11,169 nucleotides of DNA, from assembly GCA_945952355.1 (NCBI GenBank), contig CAMFIW010000044.1:1-11169 (forward strand), read 5' to 3'. This document shows, in pieces, positions 1-6,775 of the stretch. The translations under genes were made by a program, and so were the position numbers. This DNA is from an uncultured Phenylobacterium sp. (lineage in GTDB: Bacteria > Pseudomonadota > Alphaproteobacteria > Caulobacterales > Caulobacteraceae). Every line of letters starts with the position of its first letter. The stretch's first letter is position 1. The notes under the pieces are model-generated. The model made no database searches, was not told the origin of the DNA, and saw only the letters and a program-made list of their open reading frames with translations.

Positions 1-123
1 CGCGCTCCGACCCTCCGCCTGGCATCGGGCCATGAAGGCCTGCTTGGTCGAATACGGAATGCGGATCTCGAGCGTTTCGCTCTTCTTCAGCCGCCGGGGT
101 TCGGGCGCTGGGGTCTCAGGCAT
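1..123 (-). CDS. N-terminal fragment of a hypothetical protein (possible ribbon-helix-helix-like start), cut by window edge
   Basis: An open frame reads leftward from the ATG at 121-123 to the edge without a stop, giving 41 residues. It begins MPETPAPEPRRLKKSETLEI and continues with a basic, amphipathic stretch ending near CQAEGRSA. The pattern KKSETLEIRIPYSTKQAFMA resembles the beta strand plus first helix of ribbon-helix-helix (CopG/Arc-like) DNA-binding modules, in which a short alternating strand such as LEIRIP precedes a helix. That is pattern recognition only, because the part that would decide it lies outside the window. Codon use is GC-rich at third positions, as in the neighbours. 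No strong SD is visible before the ATG. It lies downstream of cspA on the same strand with an 80-base gap that holds inverted repeats, so it is probably a separate transcription unit. Confidence 0.55.
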   Translation of the reverse strand, partial: MPETPAPEPRRLKKSETLEIRIPYSTKQAFMARCQAEGRSA

Positions 124-171
124 GGCCGTCTCGTCTGCGCATCTTCTCAACCAAGCCTATTCGCGCGAACG

Positions 172-199
172 CGGACAGGAATTTCCTGTCCGGACAGGC
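172..199. repeat. Triple inverted/direct 9-mer repeat (hairpin) downstream of cspA
   Basis: Three tandem copies of one 9-base word alternate in orientation: CGGACAGGA (172-180), a 3-base spacer ATT, TCCTGTCCG (184-192), then CGGACAGG (192-199). The first pair forms a 9-bp stem with a 3-base loop. The second and third form the 14-bp perfect palindrome CCTGTCCGGACAGG (186-199). A 10-bp palindrome TTCGCGCGAA lies beside it at 160-169. The element sits just past the cspA stop, so it could end or stabilise the cspA transcript. There is no T-run after either stem, so it is not a classical intrinsic terminator. A protein-binding site for the gene at the left edge is the alternative. Confidence 0.5.
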
Positions 200-203
200 T
201 CGA

Positions 204-407
204 TCAGACCGGCTGAATGTCCACCGCGGCGACCTTGCCGCGCTGTTCCTCTTCGCGGTAGCTGACCTTCTGGCCCTCATTTAGGCCGCGCAGGCCCGCC
301 TTCTCCACCGCCGAGATGTGGACGAAGATGTCCTTTCCACCGTCGTCCGGCTGTATGAAGCCGTAGCCCTTGGTGCTGTTGAACCACTTGACCGTGCCCG
401 TCGCCAT
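204..407 (-). CDS. cspA: Cold-shock domain protein, CspA family
   Basis: This encodes a 67-residue single cold-shock domain (OB-fold) protein that binds single-stranded RNA and DNA and acts as an RNA chaperone in the cytoplasm. The start [18 protein letters not shown] is diagnostic. RNP1 (KGYGFI) and RNP2 (DIFVHI) are both intact, and the end VAAVDIQPV matches the usual last strand. The length is normal for stand-alone Csp proteins. A longer in-frame ATG exists at 465-467, but the 20 extra residues are unlike the family. The chosen ATG has GGGAGG at 418-423, ten bases upstream, which is rather far but usable. It lies 81 bp downstream of tlpA on the same strand. That gap contains TTGCAC and an AT-richer patch that could hold its own promoter, and the leader could support temperature-dependent control, though neither is shown. 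The paralogue number within the Csp family cannot be told from here. Confidence 0.95.
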   Translation of the reverse strand: MATGTVKWFNSTKGYGFIQPDDGGKDIFVHISAVEKAGLRGLNEGQKVSYREEEQRGKVAAVDIQPV

Positions 408-488
408 GGCGCTGTCGCCTCCCTGCCGCCGCGCTGGGGGCCGCGGCTCGCGGGCAGTTTTGTGCAACGAGGCGAATTTTCCGCCTAT

Positions 489-1115
489 TCAACCTTCCGC
501 GAGCAGCTTGTCGATCACCGCCTTGGCGTCGGCGCTGCCCCATTCGGCGGGACCCAGCACGCGGCCCTTCTCGATCCCGTCCTTGCCGTAGATCACCGTG
601 GTCGGCATGGCCGAGGTCATCGGCTTCAGCTCGTAAGGCATCTTCAGCTTGGGGTCTCGATAGAAGGCCAGGGGCGCGTTCTGGGCGATGAACTGGCGCG
701 CCTTGTCGGCGTCGCGCTCGCCGTCGATCGCCACGGTGATCACCTCGACCGGCTTGCCCTCGTACTCGGCCGCCAGCTTGGCCAGCGTCGGCATCTCCAG
801 CTTGCAGGGCGCGCACCAGGTCGCCCACAGATTCAGGACCACAACCTTGCCCTTGAAGTCGGCGATCCGCACCGGCTTGCCGTCGGCGTCGAGGAAGCTC
901 GTGGCCGGCGCGGCGGTCGCCTCGGCGGGGATGGTCAGCTTGGCCATCTCGCCCTTGGCCAGGCTTTTCAGTCCGCCCTGCTGTGCGGGGTTTAACGACG
1001 CCTGGGCTATGATGTAGACAACCGCGGCGACGCCGACGCCGGCGACGCCCCAGAGGGCCCATTTCAGGACGCCGCCCTTGGGTTTGTCCCCGTCTTGCCC
1101 GTGACCCTCGCTCAT
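489..1115 (-). CDS. tlpA: TlpA-like membrane-anchored thiol-disulfide oxidoreductase (thioredoxin fold)
   Basis: This is a 208-residue protein with a cytoplasmic N-terminal stub, one membrane segment at about residues 16-38 and a periplasmic thioredoxin-like domain. The active site WCAPC lies at residues 100-104, preceded by the typical [10 protein letters not shown] strand, and the cis-proline is in SAMPTTV (Pro171). TlpA/ResA family proteins act as periplasmic thiol reductases, often for cytochrome c or copper-site assembly; the client here is not indicated. The open frame extends far upstream to 1670, but that part is antisense to argH. The start at 1113-1115 is well supported by the SD GAGGAAGAG at 1124-1132, eight bases upstream and inside the argH reading frame. 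It is divergent from argH and upstream of cspA. In related genomes a thioredoxin-like gene next to argH is, as far as I recall, a common arrangement. Confidence 0.92.
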   Translation of the reverse strand: MSEGHGQDGDKPKGGVLKWALWGVAGVGVAAVVYIIAQASLNPAQQGGLKSLAKGEMAKLTIPAEATAAPATSFLDADGKPVRIADFKGKVVVLNLWATWCAPCKLEMPTLAKLAAEYEGKPVEVITVAIDGERDADKARQFIAQNAPLAFYRDPKLKMPYELKPMTSAMPTTVIYGKDGIEKGRVLGPAEWGSADAKAVIDKLLAEG

Positions 1116-2543
1116 ATGACCGACTCTTCCTCGCCTTCGCCGAAAGACCCCACCGGCCAGGCGGAAGGCCAGGCCATGTGGGGTGGACGCTTCTCCGCCA
1201 AACCGGCCGAATTGATGCAGGCGATCAACGTCTCCATCGGCTTCGACCGCCGGCTCGCGGCGCAGGACCTCGCGGGGTCCCGTGCGCACGCGGCGATGTT
1301 GCGCAAGCAGGGCGTCATTACAAGCGCCGACGAGGCGACGATCCAACAGGGCCTCGCCACCATCGAGGGCGAGATGGTCGACGGCTCCTTCCCGTTCCGC
1401 GACGAGTTCGAGGACATCCACATGAACGTGGAGGCGCGACTGCGCGAGCTGATCGGCCCGGTGGCCGGCCGCCTGCACACCGCCCGATCGCGCAACGACC
1501 AGGTGGCCGTCGACTTCCGCCTTTGGGTCCGCGACGCCTGCGATCGCACCATCGAGCAGCTGCGTGGCCTCCAGCGCGCCCTCGTGGCCAAGGCCGAGGC
1601 CAACGCCGACACCCTGATGCCGGGCTTCACCCACCTTCAGCCCGCCCAGCCGGTCACCTTCGGCCACCACCTGATGGCCTATGTCGAGATGTTCGGCCGC
1701 GACGCCGGCCGCTTCGCCGACGCCCGCAAGCGGATGAACGAGTGCCCGTTGGGCGCCGCGGCCCTGGCCGGCTCACCCTTCCCGATCGATCGCGAGGCGA
1801 CCGCCAGGGCTCTGGGCTTCGATCGCCCGACCGCCAATTCCCTCGACAGCGTTTCCGACCGCGACTTCGCGCTGGAGGCGCTCTCGGCCGCCACCCTCTG
1901 CGGGGTCCACCTCTCGCGGCTCTCGGAAGAGATCGTGATCTGGACGACCCCGCAATTCGGCTTCATCCGGCTGTCGGACGCCTTCACCACCGGCTCGTCG
2001 ATCATGCCGCAGAAGAAGAACCCCGACGCGGCCGAGCTGATCCGCGCCAAGGTCGGCCGGCTGATGGGCTCGCTGACCCAGCTGACCATCGTCATGAAGG
2101 GCCTGCCGCTCGCCTATTCCAAGGACATGCAGGAGGACAAGGTCCCGACCTTCGAGGCCTTCGACGCCCTGGAGCTCAGTCTCGCCGCCATGGCCGGCAT
2201 GGTCGACGACCTCGAGCCCGTGCCCGCGAAGATGGCCGCCGCCGCCGGCGCCGGCTTCTCCACCGCCACCGATCTCGCCGACTGGCTTGTTCGCAACCTC
2301 GACATGCCGTTCCGCGACGCCCACCACGTCACCGGCGCGGCGGTGAAGCGCGCCGAGACCCTCGGCTGCGATCTGTCCGAACTGCCGCTTTCCGAACTTC
2401 AGGCGTTGTCCCAGGGGATCACCGCCGAGGTCTACGAGGTCCTCACCCCCAGGGCCTCGGCGGCCAGCCGCAAGAGCTATGGCGGCGCCGCTCCCGATCA
2501 GGTCCGCGCGCAGGTCGCGCGTTGGAAGGAGATGCTGAAATGA
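1116..2543 (+). CDS. argH: Argininosuccinate lyase
   Basis: ArgH cleaves argininosuccinate to arginine and fumarate, the last step of arginine synthesis, as a cytoplasmic homotetramer of the fumarase/aspartase superfamily. Landmarks counted from 1116 are WGGRF (22-26), HTARSRNDQ (121-129), THLQPAQP with the conserved Thr-His pair, and the superfamily loop [11 protein letters not shown] (293-303) that carries the catalytic serine. From 1116 the protein is 475 residues. The in-frame ATG at 1176 gives 455 residues beginning MWGGRF. That matches the common family length (about 455-470) and has AGGCGGAAGG 8-17 bases upstream, whereas 1116 has no SD. I keep 1116 as the outer boundary, but 1176 is a serious alternative and I cannot decide between them. 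The GTG/ATG starts further upstream overlap tlpA. It is first gene of the argH-lipoprotein-lysA operon, and its promoter must lie within or against the tlpA start. Confidence 0.95.
   Translation: MTDSSSPSPKDPTGQAEGQAMWGGRFSAKPAELMQAINVSIGFDRRLAAQDLAGSRAHAAMLRKQGVITSADEATIQQGLATIEGEMVDGSFPFRDEFEDIHMNVEARLRELIGPVAGRLHTARSRNDQVAVDFRLWVRDACDRTIEQLRGLQRALVAKAEANADTLMPGFTHLQPAQPVTFGHHLMAYVEMFGRDAGRFADARKRMNECPLGAAALAGSPFPIDREATARALGFDRPTANSLDSVSDRDFALEALSAATLCGVHLSRLSEEIVIWTTPQFGFIRLSDAFTTGSSIMPQKKNPDAAELIRAKVGRLMGSLTQLTIVMKGLPLAYSKDMQEDKVPTFEAFDALELSLAAMAGMVDDLEPVPAKMAAAAGAGFSTATDLADWLVRNLDMPFRDAHHVTGAAVKRAETLGCDLSELPLSELQALSQGITAEVYEVLTPRASAASRKSYGGAAPDQVRAQVARWKEMLK
1124..1132 (-). promoter_or_regulatory. 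Shine-Dalgarno of tlpA, embedded in the 5' end of argH
   Basis: Read on the minus strand this is GAGGAAGAG, eight bases before the tlpA ATG. It fixes the tlpA start at 1115. The complement codes for residues 4-6 of ArgH if ArgH starts at 1116. Confidence 0.7.
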
Positions 2544-2830
2544 CCCTTCGCAAGTTCGTGGTTTTCGCCGCGGCCGGCGCGCTCGCCGCCGGCCTGTCCG
2601 CCTGCGGAAAGCTGGGCGACCTCGAGCGTCCGGGCCCGATCTTCGGCAAGGCTCCCCGCTCCAACGCCGACGCCGGCCCTAACCCCTCCCGCCAGGTGCG
2701 CACCATCGATCCGCGCGATCCCAATTCCGACCCGGCGCCGTCGCGCAGCGTGCCGATCGAGGGCACGGTGAACCCGTCGGGCACCGCGCCGGCGGGCGTG
2801 CTCGAAGACCCCTACGCTCGCCCGAAATGA
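2540..2830 (+). CDS. Small lipoprotein, LptM (YifL)-like, between argH and lysA
   Basis: This 96-residue protein starts with a short lipoprotein signal: MTLRK, a hydrophobic alanine-rich core, then lipobox LSAC with Cys22 as the lipidation site. The mature protein begins [12 protein letters not shown], which resembles the short CGxKGxLxxP start of LptM/YifL lipoproteins. Enterobacterial LptM assists LptD/LptE assembly in the outer membrane. The rest is proline-rich, polar and probably disordered (residues 35-96). Gly at position +2 after the Cys does not signal inner-membrane retention, so outer-membrane location is expected. The start overlaps the argH stop as ATGA and has a good SD, GGAAGGAG (2524-2531), inside argH. 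Its own stop overlaps the lysA start in the same way. A small lipoprotein gene just before lysA is a recurring arrangement in proteobacteria. The function in LPS export is inferred from the family only; the C-terminal tail is longer than in short YifL proteins. Confidence 0.88.
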   Translation: MTLRKFVVFAAAGALAAGLSACGKLGDLERPGPIFGKAPRSNADAGPNPSRQVRTIDPRDPNSDPAPSRSVPIEGTVNPSGTAPAGVLEDPYARPK

Positions 2831-4113
2831 ACCATTTCGACCTCGGCCCCGACGGCGAGCTCGCTTGCGAGGACGTTCCGCTCCGCCGCATTGCCGAGGC
2901 CGTCGGTACGCCGGTCTACGTCTATTCGTCCGCCACGCTCGAGCGGCACTACACCGTCCTGCTCGACGCCCTCGTCGCTGAGGGCCTGAGGGGTGAACAC
3001 GGCGGCGATCCGCTGATCGCCTTCGCGGTGAAGGCCAACTCCAACGTCGCGGTGCTGAAGACCCTGGCCCGCCTGGGCGCCGGCGCCGACACCGTCTCCG
3101 AGGGCGAGATCCGTCGCGCGCTCGCCGCCGGCATCCCGGGCGAGCGCATCGTCTTCTCCGGCGTCGGCAAGACCGCTGGCGAGCTCGCCTTCGCCCTGAA
3201 GGCCGGCGTCAGCGAGATCAATGTCGAGTCCGAGCCGGAGATGCACCTGGCCTCGCAGGTCGCCCAGTCGCTCGGCACGCGCGCGACCATCGCGATCCGG
3301 GTCAATCCCGACGTCTCGGCCGGCGGCCACGCCAAGATCTCCACCGGCAAGTCCGACAACAAGTTCGGCGTCTCGTTCTCGGAGGCCGAGCGACTCTACG
3401 CCCAGGCCGCCAACAACGCCGGCCTGCGCCCCGTCGGCGTCACCTGCCACATCGGCAGCCAGATCACCGAGCTCGCCCCCCTGGAGGCCGCTTTCGTCAA
3501 GATGCGCGGCCTGGTCGGGCGGCTCCGCGCCGAGGGCCTCGGGGTCGAGCGCCTCGATCTCGGCGGCGGCCTGGGCGTGCCCTATTTCAACCAGCCGACC
3601 CCGGCCAGCCCGGCCGACTACGCCCGCATGATCGCCAGGACCATGAACGGCCTCGACGTCGCATATTCCTTCGAGCCGGGCCGGATGATCGCCGCCAACG
3701 CCGGCGTGCTGCTGTCCACCATCCTGCACATCCACGAGCGTCCCGAGGGCCGCAAGTTCGCCGTGCTCGACGCGGCGATGAACGACCTTATCCGTCCAGC
3801 GATGTACGACGCCTATCACGACATCCGGCCCGTGAAGCCGCGTGACGCCTCGGCCGTGACCTATGACGTCGTGGGTCCGATCTGCGAGACCGGCGACACC
3901 TTCACGCGCGACCGCGACCTGCCCCCGCTCCAGCCCGGCGATCTCGTCGCCTTCATGAGCGCCGGCGCCTACGGGGCGGTGATGTCCAGCGAGTACAATT
4001 CGCGCCTTCTGGTCCCCGAGGTCTTGGTCAAGGGCGACCAGTTCGCCGTGGTCCGCCCGCGGCCGACTTACGAGGACATGCTCGCCAAGGAAGCCGAGGC
4101 CCCCTGGCTCTAG
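2827..4113 (+). CDS. lysA: Diaminopimelate decarboxylase
   Basis: LysA decarboxylates meso-diaminopimelate to L-lysine using pyridoxal phosphate, the last step of lysine synthesis. It is a cytoplasmic dimer of the fold type III alanine-racemase/ODC family. The 428-residue length is normal. The PLP lysine is Lys69 in FAVKANSN; other landmarks are RVNPDVSAGGHAKISTG, HIGSQI, GGGLGVPY, EPGR and PICETGDTF, whose Cys is the conserved residue contributed across the dimer interface. The start overlaps the lipoprotein stop as ATGA, and no SD is visible in the 20 bases before it. Translation therefore probably depends on ribosomes that finish the lipoprotein gene. The next gene is convergent and its stop lies only 4 bp beyond the lysA stop, leaving no room for a terminator between them. 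Confidence 0.97.
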   Translation: MNHFDLGPDGELACEDVPLRRIAEAVGTPVYVYSSATLERHYTVLLDALVAEGLRGEHGGDPLIAFAVKANSNVAVLKTLARLGAGADTVSEGEIRRALAAGIPGERIVFSGVGKTAGELAFALKAGVSEINVESEPEMHLASQVAQSLGTRATIAIRVNPDVSAGGHAKISTGKSDNKFGVSFSEAERLYAQAANNAGLRPVGVTCHIGSQITELAPLEAAFVKMRGLVGRLRAEGLGVERLDLGGGLGVPYFNQPTPASPADYARMIARTMNGLDVAYSFEPGRMIAANAGVLLSTILHIHERPEGRKFAVLDAAMNDLIRPAMYDAYHDIRPVKPRDASAVTYDVVGPICETGDTFTRDRDLPPLQPGDLVAFMSAGAYGAVMSSEYNSRLLVPEVLVKGDQFAVVRPRPTYEDMLAKEAEAPWL

Positions 4114-4117
4114 GCCC

Positions 4118-5875
4118 CTACCGCTCCCGCCCGATCGGATAGAGCAGGTAGTGATCGTCGTAGAACGGCGTCCGCGCGTAGAACCAGGCCAGCCGCGCGT
4201 CCGGGTCGGCCGCGAAGCCCGGCTCGGCGGCGAGCTTCGCCTCGAACTCCGCCTTCAGCTTCGGGTCGTCCGCCATCATCGCCTCGGCCAGCGGGGCGAT
4301 GGCGTAGGGCTCGATATATTCCACACGGGTCAGCACCTCCGGGACCATGCCCCAGGCGAAGAAGCTCTCCGACGATTGGGGCTCCAGCAAGAGCATCGCC
4401 ACGTCGCCCAGCGGCTGGTCCGTCGACACCCGCACCGAGCCCGGGTGGAAGGTCCAGTCGCGGACCTCCACCTCAACCGCGCCCGCCTTGGTCGCCACGT
4501 GGCCTTCGGCCGCCTCGCGAGCGATCGCCACCTCCTTCAGCCGAAGCATCTCGACCCGCTTCACCGTGGGCGCGGCGACGGCCTCCATCTCCACCCCGTG
4601 CAACGCCAGACGCTCGATCAGATCTGCGCGATGGCCAGGGACCCAGTAGGCCGCCGGCCGGTCGAAATGCAGGGTCGGATGCGAGCCGAAGAAGTCCAGC
4701 GCCCAGGGCTCCGGATCAGGTTCGCCTAGCCAGCGCACCACCGTCCCACCGGACGCCGCGCTCTCATAGGTCTCGTAGCGGATGCCCTTGAAGGGCCGCT
4801 TGCCCGTCGGTTCCAGGTCCGGCGCGAAATTGGACGCCACCAGTTCGGGCCGCAGGGACTTGTCGGCGCCAATGGCCGCGCGCAGCTCGGCGCCTTCCGC
4901 GGCCAGCAGCTTCAGCGCCGTCTCCAGGAACACATAGGTCCCCAGCACCCGCTGCACATGCGGCTTCAGGCTATGGTTCTCGATCAGGATGGTCGGCATG
5001 TGGGCCGCCGCGCCCCAGCCGTTGGAAAACCGCTCGCCCAGCCCGCCGTCCGACAGCCCGGCCCGCGGATCGGCCTCCTCCAGCCCGAACACCAGTTCGC
5101 CCGGAATGTGCCCCTCGGCCTCCAGCGCCCGGTTCATGGCCGGTTTGAAGCTGGCGTCCAGCCAGGCCGCGATAGCCGGCGAGCGGCACCAGGTCCCGTT
5201 CTCGCCGTTGTAGCCGTAGGTGACGTCGTACTGGTAATCCATGCCGTCGGTCACATGGATGTCGACATAGAGGTCGGGCTTGTAGCGGTTGATCAGGCCG
5301 CGCACCGCCCGCATCTCCGCCTGGTCCAGCTTCATGTAGTCGCGGTTGAGGTTCTGGTTGGTCGCCGTGTTGCGCCAGCCCTGGATGCGCGGCCCGCGCT
5401 GGTTCGGCCGCGAATAGGCGCTGGCCCGCTCGTGCCCGTCGACGCTGAGGATCGGGGCCAGGATCAGATTCGCCCGGTCGAGCAGCGCGTCCTTGCCGTA
5501 GAAGCAGATGTCCCGCAGCAACATCATGCCGGCGTCCTTGCCGTCGATCTCGCCTGGATGGATGCCCGCCTGGGCGTAAAGCACCGGCTTATTCGGATCG
5601 AACGCCGAGCCGTCCTTGCTGGCGATCACAGCATAGATCGGCCGCCCCTGCGGCGAGGTCCCGAACACCTCGATCCGGATCAGCGGCGAGGCCGCCGCGA
5701 GCCGATCGAACCAGGCCCGCGTATCCGCATAGTCGGGGCTGAAGTCGTGGTCCGCATCGGCCTCGAACGCCGTCACCCAGGGGTCGGACCCGTCCCGCAA
5801 CAGGGCCTGGCTCGCCCCCTGCCAGGGCGGCGCGGGCGGCAGGAACGGCTGATCCCAGGGCGGAACGTGCGGCAT
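4118..5875 (-). CDS. M14-family zinc metallocarboxypeptidase
   Basis: A 585-residue protein of peptidase family M14 (carboxypeptidase A fold). The zinc ligands are recognisable: His106 and Glu109 in GIHPGEIDG, and His207 in VDIHVTDG. The substrate-binding Asn-Arg is in NLNRDY (residues 175-180), and Glu299 in ILIENHSLKP fits the catalytic glutamate. The catalytic domain covers about residues 45-330. The remaining 250 residues form an extra C-terminal region I do not recognise, so the protein is much longer than a minimal M14 domain (about 300). No signal peptide or membrane segment is visible at the N terminus (MPHVPPWDQP...), which suggests a cytoplasmic enzyme, but some relatives are exported. 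Substrate unknown. The ATG has SD GAGGAG (5882-5887) six bases upstream, which lies in a possible hairpin. It is last of a run of minus-strand genes, convergent with lysA. Confidence 0.88.
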   Translation of the reverse strand: MPHVPPWDQPFLPPAPPWQGASQALLRDGSDPWVTAFEADADHDFSPDYADTRAWFDRLAAASPLIRIEVFGTSPQGRPIYAVIASKDGSAFDPNKPVLYAQAGIHPGEIDGKDAGMMLLRDICFYGKDALLDRANLILAPILSVDGHERASAYSRPNQRGPRIQGWRNTATNQNLNRDYMKLDQAEMRAVRGLINRYKPDLYVDIHVTDGMDYQYDVTYGYNGENGTWCRSPAIAAWLDASFKPAMNRALEAEGHIPGELVFGLEEADPRAGLSDGGLGERFSNGWGAAAHMPTILIENHSLKPHVQRVLGTYVFLETALKLLAAEGAELRAAIGADKSLRPELVASNFAPDLEPTGKRPFKGIRYETYESAASGGTVVRWLGEPDPEPWALDFFGSHPTLHFDRPAAYWVPGHRADLIERLALHGVEMEAVAAPTVKRVEMLRLKEVAIAREAAEGHVATKAGAVEVEVRDWTFHPGSVRVSTDQPLGDVAMLLLEPQSSESFFAWGMVPEVLTRVEYIEPYAIAPLAEAMMADDPKLKAEFEAKLAAEPGFAADPDARLAWFYARTPFYDDHYLLYPIGRER

Positions 5876-5881
5876 GGGGAA

Positions 5882-5901
5882 CTCCTCTGAAGGCGGAGGA
5901 G
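5882..5901 (-). promoter_or_regulatory. SD-sequestering hairpin before the M14 peptidase gene
   Basis: On the minus-strand transcript CTCCTC (5901-5896) can pair with GAGGAG (5887-5882) across an 8-base loop. GAGGAG is the SD of the peptidase gene. The 6-bp stem would hide the ribosome site. It may be a chance consequence of a purine-rich SD near pyrimidine-rich DNA. Confidence 0.35.
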
Positions 5902-5951
5902 CCTAGCCCATCGGGCGATGGCGGGCGCCTGAAATCTTGCGGCCGGCGGCC

Positions 5952-6677
5952 TCAGACCAGCATCCGCCCACCGTCCACCACGATCACCTGGCCCGTCGTG
6001 AAGCCGGCCTTCATCAGGTAGAGATAGGCCTGCGCCGCCTCCGCCGGATCGCCGGCCCGCGGCAGCGGCTGGGCCCCGGTCATCCGGGCCACCGTCTCGG
6101 GTGGATACTGCTGCACCACCTCGGTCATGATCAGGCCCGGACAGACCGTGTTCACCCGAACCGGCGCCAGGTCCAACGCCAACCCGCCCACCAGGTGCTC
6201 GATGGCCCCGCCGAAGGCCGGGCTCAGCGGCGAGCCCTTCATCGGCCGGTGCGCCAGGAGTCCGTCGGTCAAGGTGATCGACCCCGTCTGCGAGATATGC
6301 GGCTGCGCCTGCTTGATCGCCGCCAGCGCACCCCAGAACCGCACGTTGGGCGCCGCCTGCGCCGCCGCCAGGTCGAGGCTCGCCAGCGGGCCCGGCCGCA
6401 CGCCGGCGCCCCAGTCGCCGGCGGTGAACACCAGATGGTCGAAGCCGCCCACGGTCGCGAAGAAGGCCGCGAGCGCCGACTCGTCCCGCACGTCGACCGC
6501 GTGGCCCGAAGCCGCCTGGCCGAGCTTGGTCACCGCCGCTTCCACCTTGGCCTGGCTGCTCGAGCCGATGACGATCCTCGCGCCCTCGGCCGCCGCGCAT
6601 TCGGCGACCGCGTAGCCGATGCCGGAACTGCCGCCGAGGATCACAACGCGCTGGTCGCGAAGGCTGGGAAAGGGCAT
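5952..6677 (-). CDS. Short-chain dehydrogenase/reductase-like protein lacking the usual YxxxK pair
   Basis: A 241-residue Rossmann-fold protein of the SDR superfamily. The dinucleotide loop is GGSSGIG (residues 15-21), Asp64 (HAVDVRD) fits the adenine-binding aspartate, FTAG (84-87) replaces NNAG, and RVNTVCPG (174-181) is the classical late motif. The core stretch aligned with YSASKAAVEALT reads SPAFGGAIEHLV (152-163), placing Ser152 where the catalytic Tyr and Gly156 where the Lys should be. The usual catalytic Ser position is occupied by Thr/Asp in SITLTDG. I recall a branch of annotated SDR oxidoreductases with a similar APxRVN end and no YxxxK, so this may be family-wide and not a local loss. 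Activity as an oxidoreductase is doubtful. The start at 6675-6677 has SD GGAGG five to seven bases upstream; a longer frame to 6737 lacks support. It lies 76 bp before the M14 gene and 98 bp after the transporter. Confidence 0.85.
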   Translation of the reverse strand: MPFPSLRDQRVVILGGSSGIGYAVAECAAAEGARIVIGSSSQAKVEAAVTKLGQAASGHAVDVRDESALAAFFATVGGFDHLVFTAGDWGAGVRPGPLASLDLAAAQAAPNVRFWGALAAIKQAQPHISQTGSITLTDGLLAHRPMKGSPLSPAFGGAIEHLVGGLALDLAPVRVNTVCPGLIMTEVVQQYPPETVARMTGAQPLPRAGDPAEAAQAYLYLMKAGFTTGQVIVVDGGRMLV

Positions 6678-6775
6678 GGGCGTCCTCCGAACTGACGACC
6701 GAACTCTCGCCTTCGGATGCGCGCCTGAGAAGTCCAAACCGCCTACCGGTAAGATTCCTATCCGCCTGGCGGGCC

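Noticed and set aside
471..485. GGCG-AATTTTC-CGCC hairpin between tlpA and cspA
   Set aside because: Only a 4-bp stem without a T-run; too weak to call a terminator, and overlapping a likely promoter zone for cspA.
318..995. A 225-codon plus-strand open frame over cspA and tlpA
   Set aside because: It lies antisense to two clear genes and shows only GC-driven composition.
1116..1670. Upstream extension of the tlpA frame to a 393-residue protein
   Set aside because: The extra 185 residues are antisense to argH and resemble no TlpA N terminus; a good SD and membrane anchor define the start at 1115.
1178..2830. A 550-codon plus-strand open frame overlapping argH and running into the lipoprotein gene
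   Set aside because: Its first part is argH read in the wrong frame, rich in Arg, Gly and Pro as expected for a GC-rich shadow. Only its last 96 codons are real: the lipoprotein.
4958..5890. A 310-codon plus-strand open frame opposite the M14 peptidase
   Set aside because: It is the antisense shadow of a gene with intact zinc motifs; its composition is Arg/Val/Leu/Pro-rich without recognisable motifs.
6689..6704. GAAC-N8-GAAC direct repeat before the SDR gene, resembling the alphaproteobacterial LexA box
   Set aside because: The known motif is GTTC-N7-GTTC; the spacing here is 8 bases, one too many, and nothing in the neighbourhood is a DNA-damage gene.
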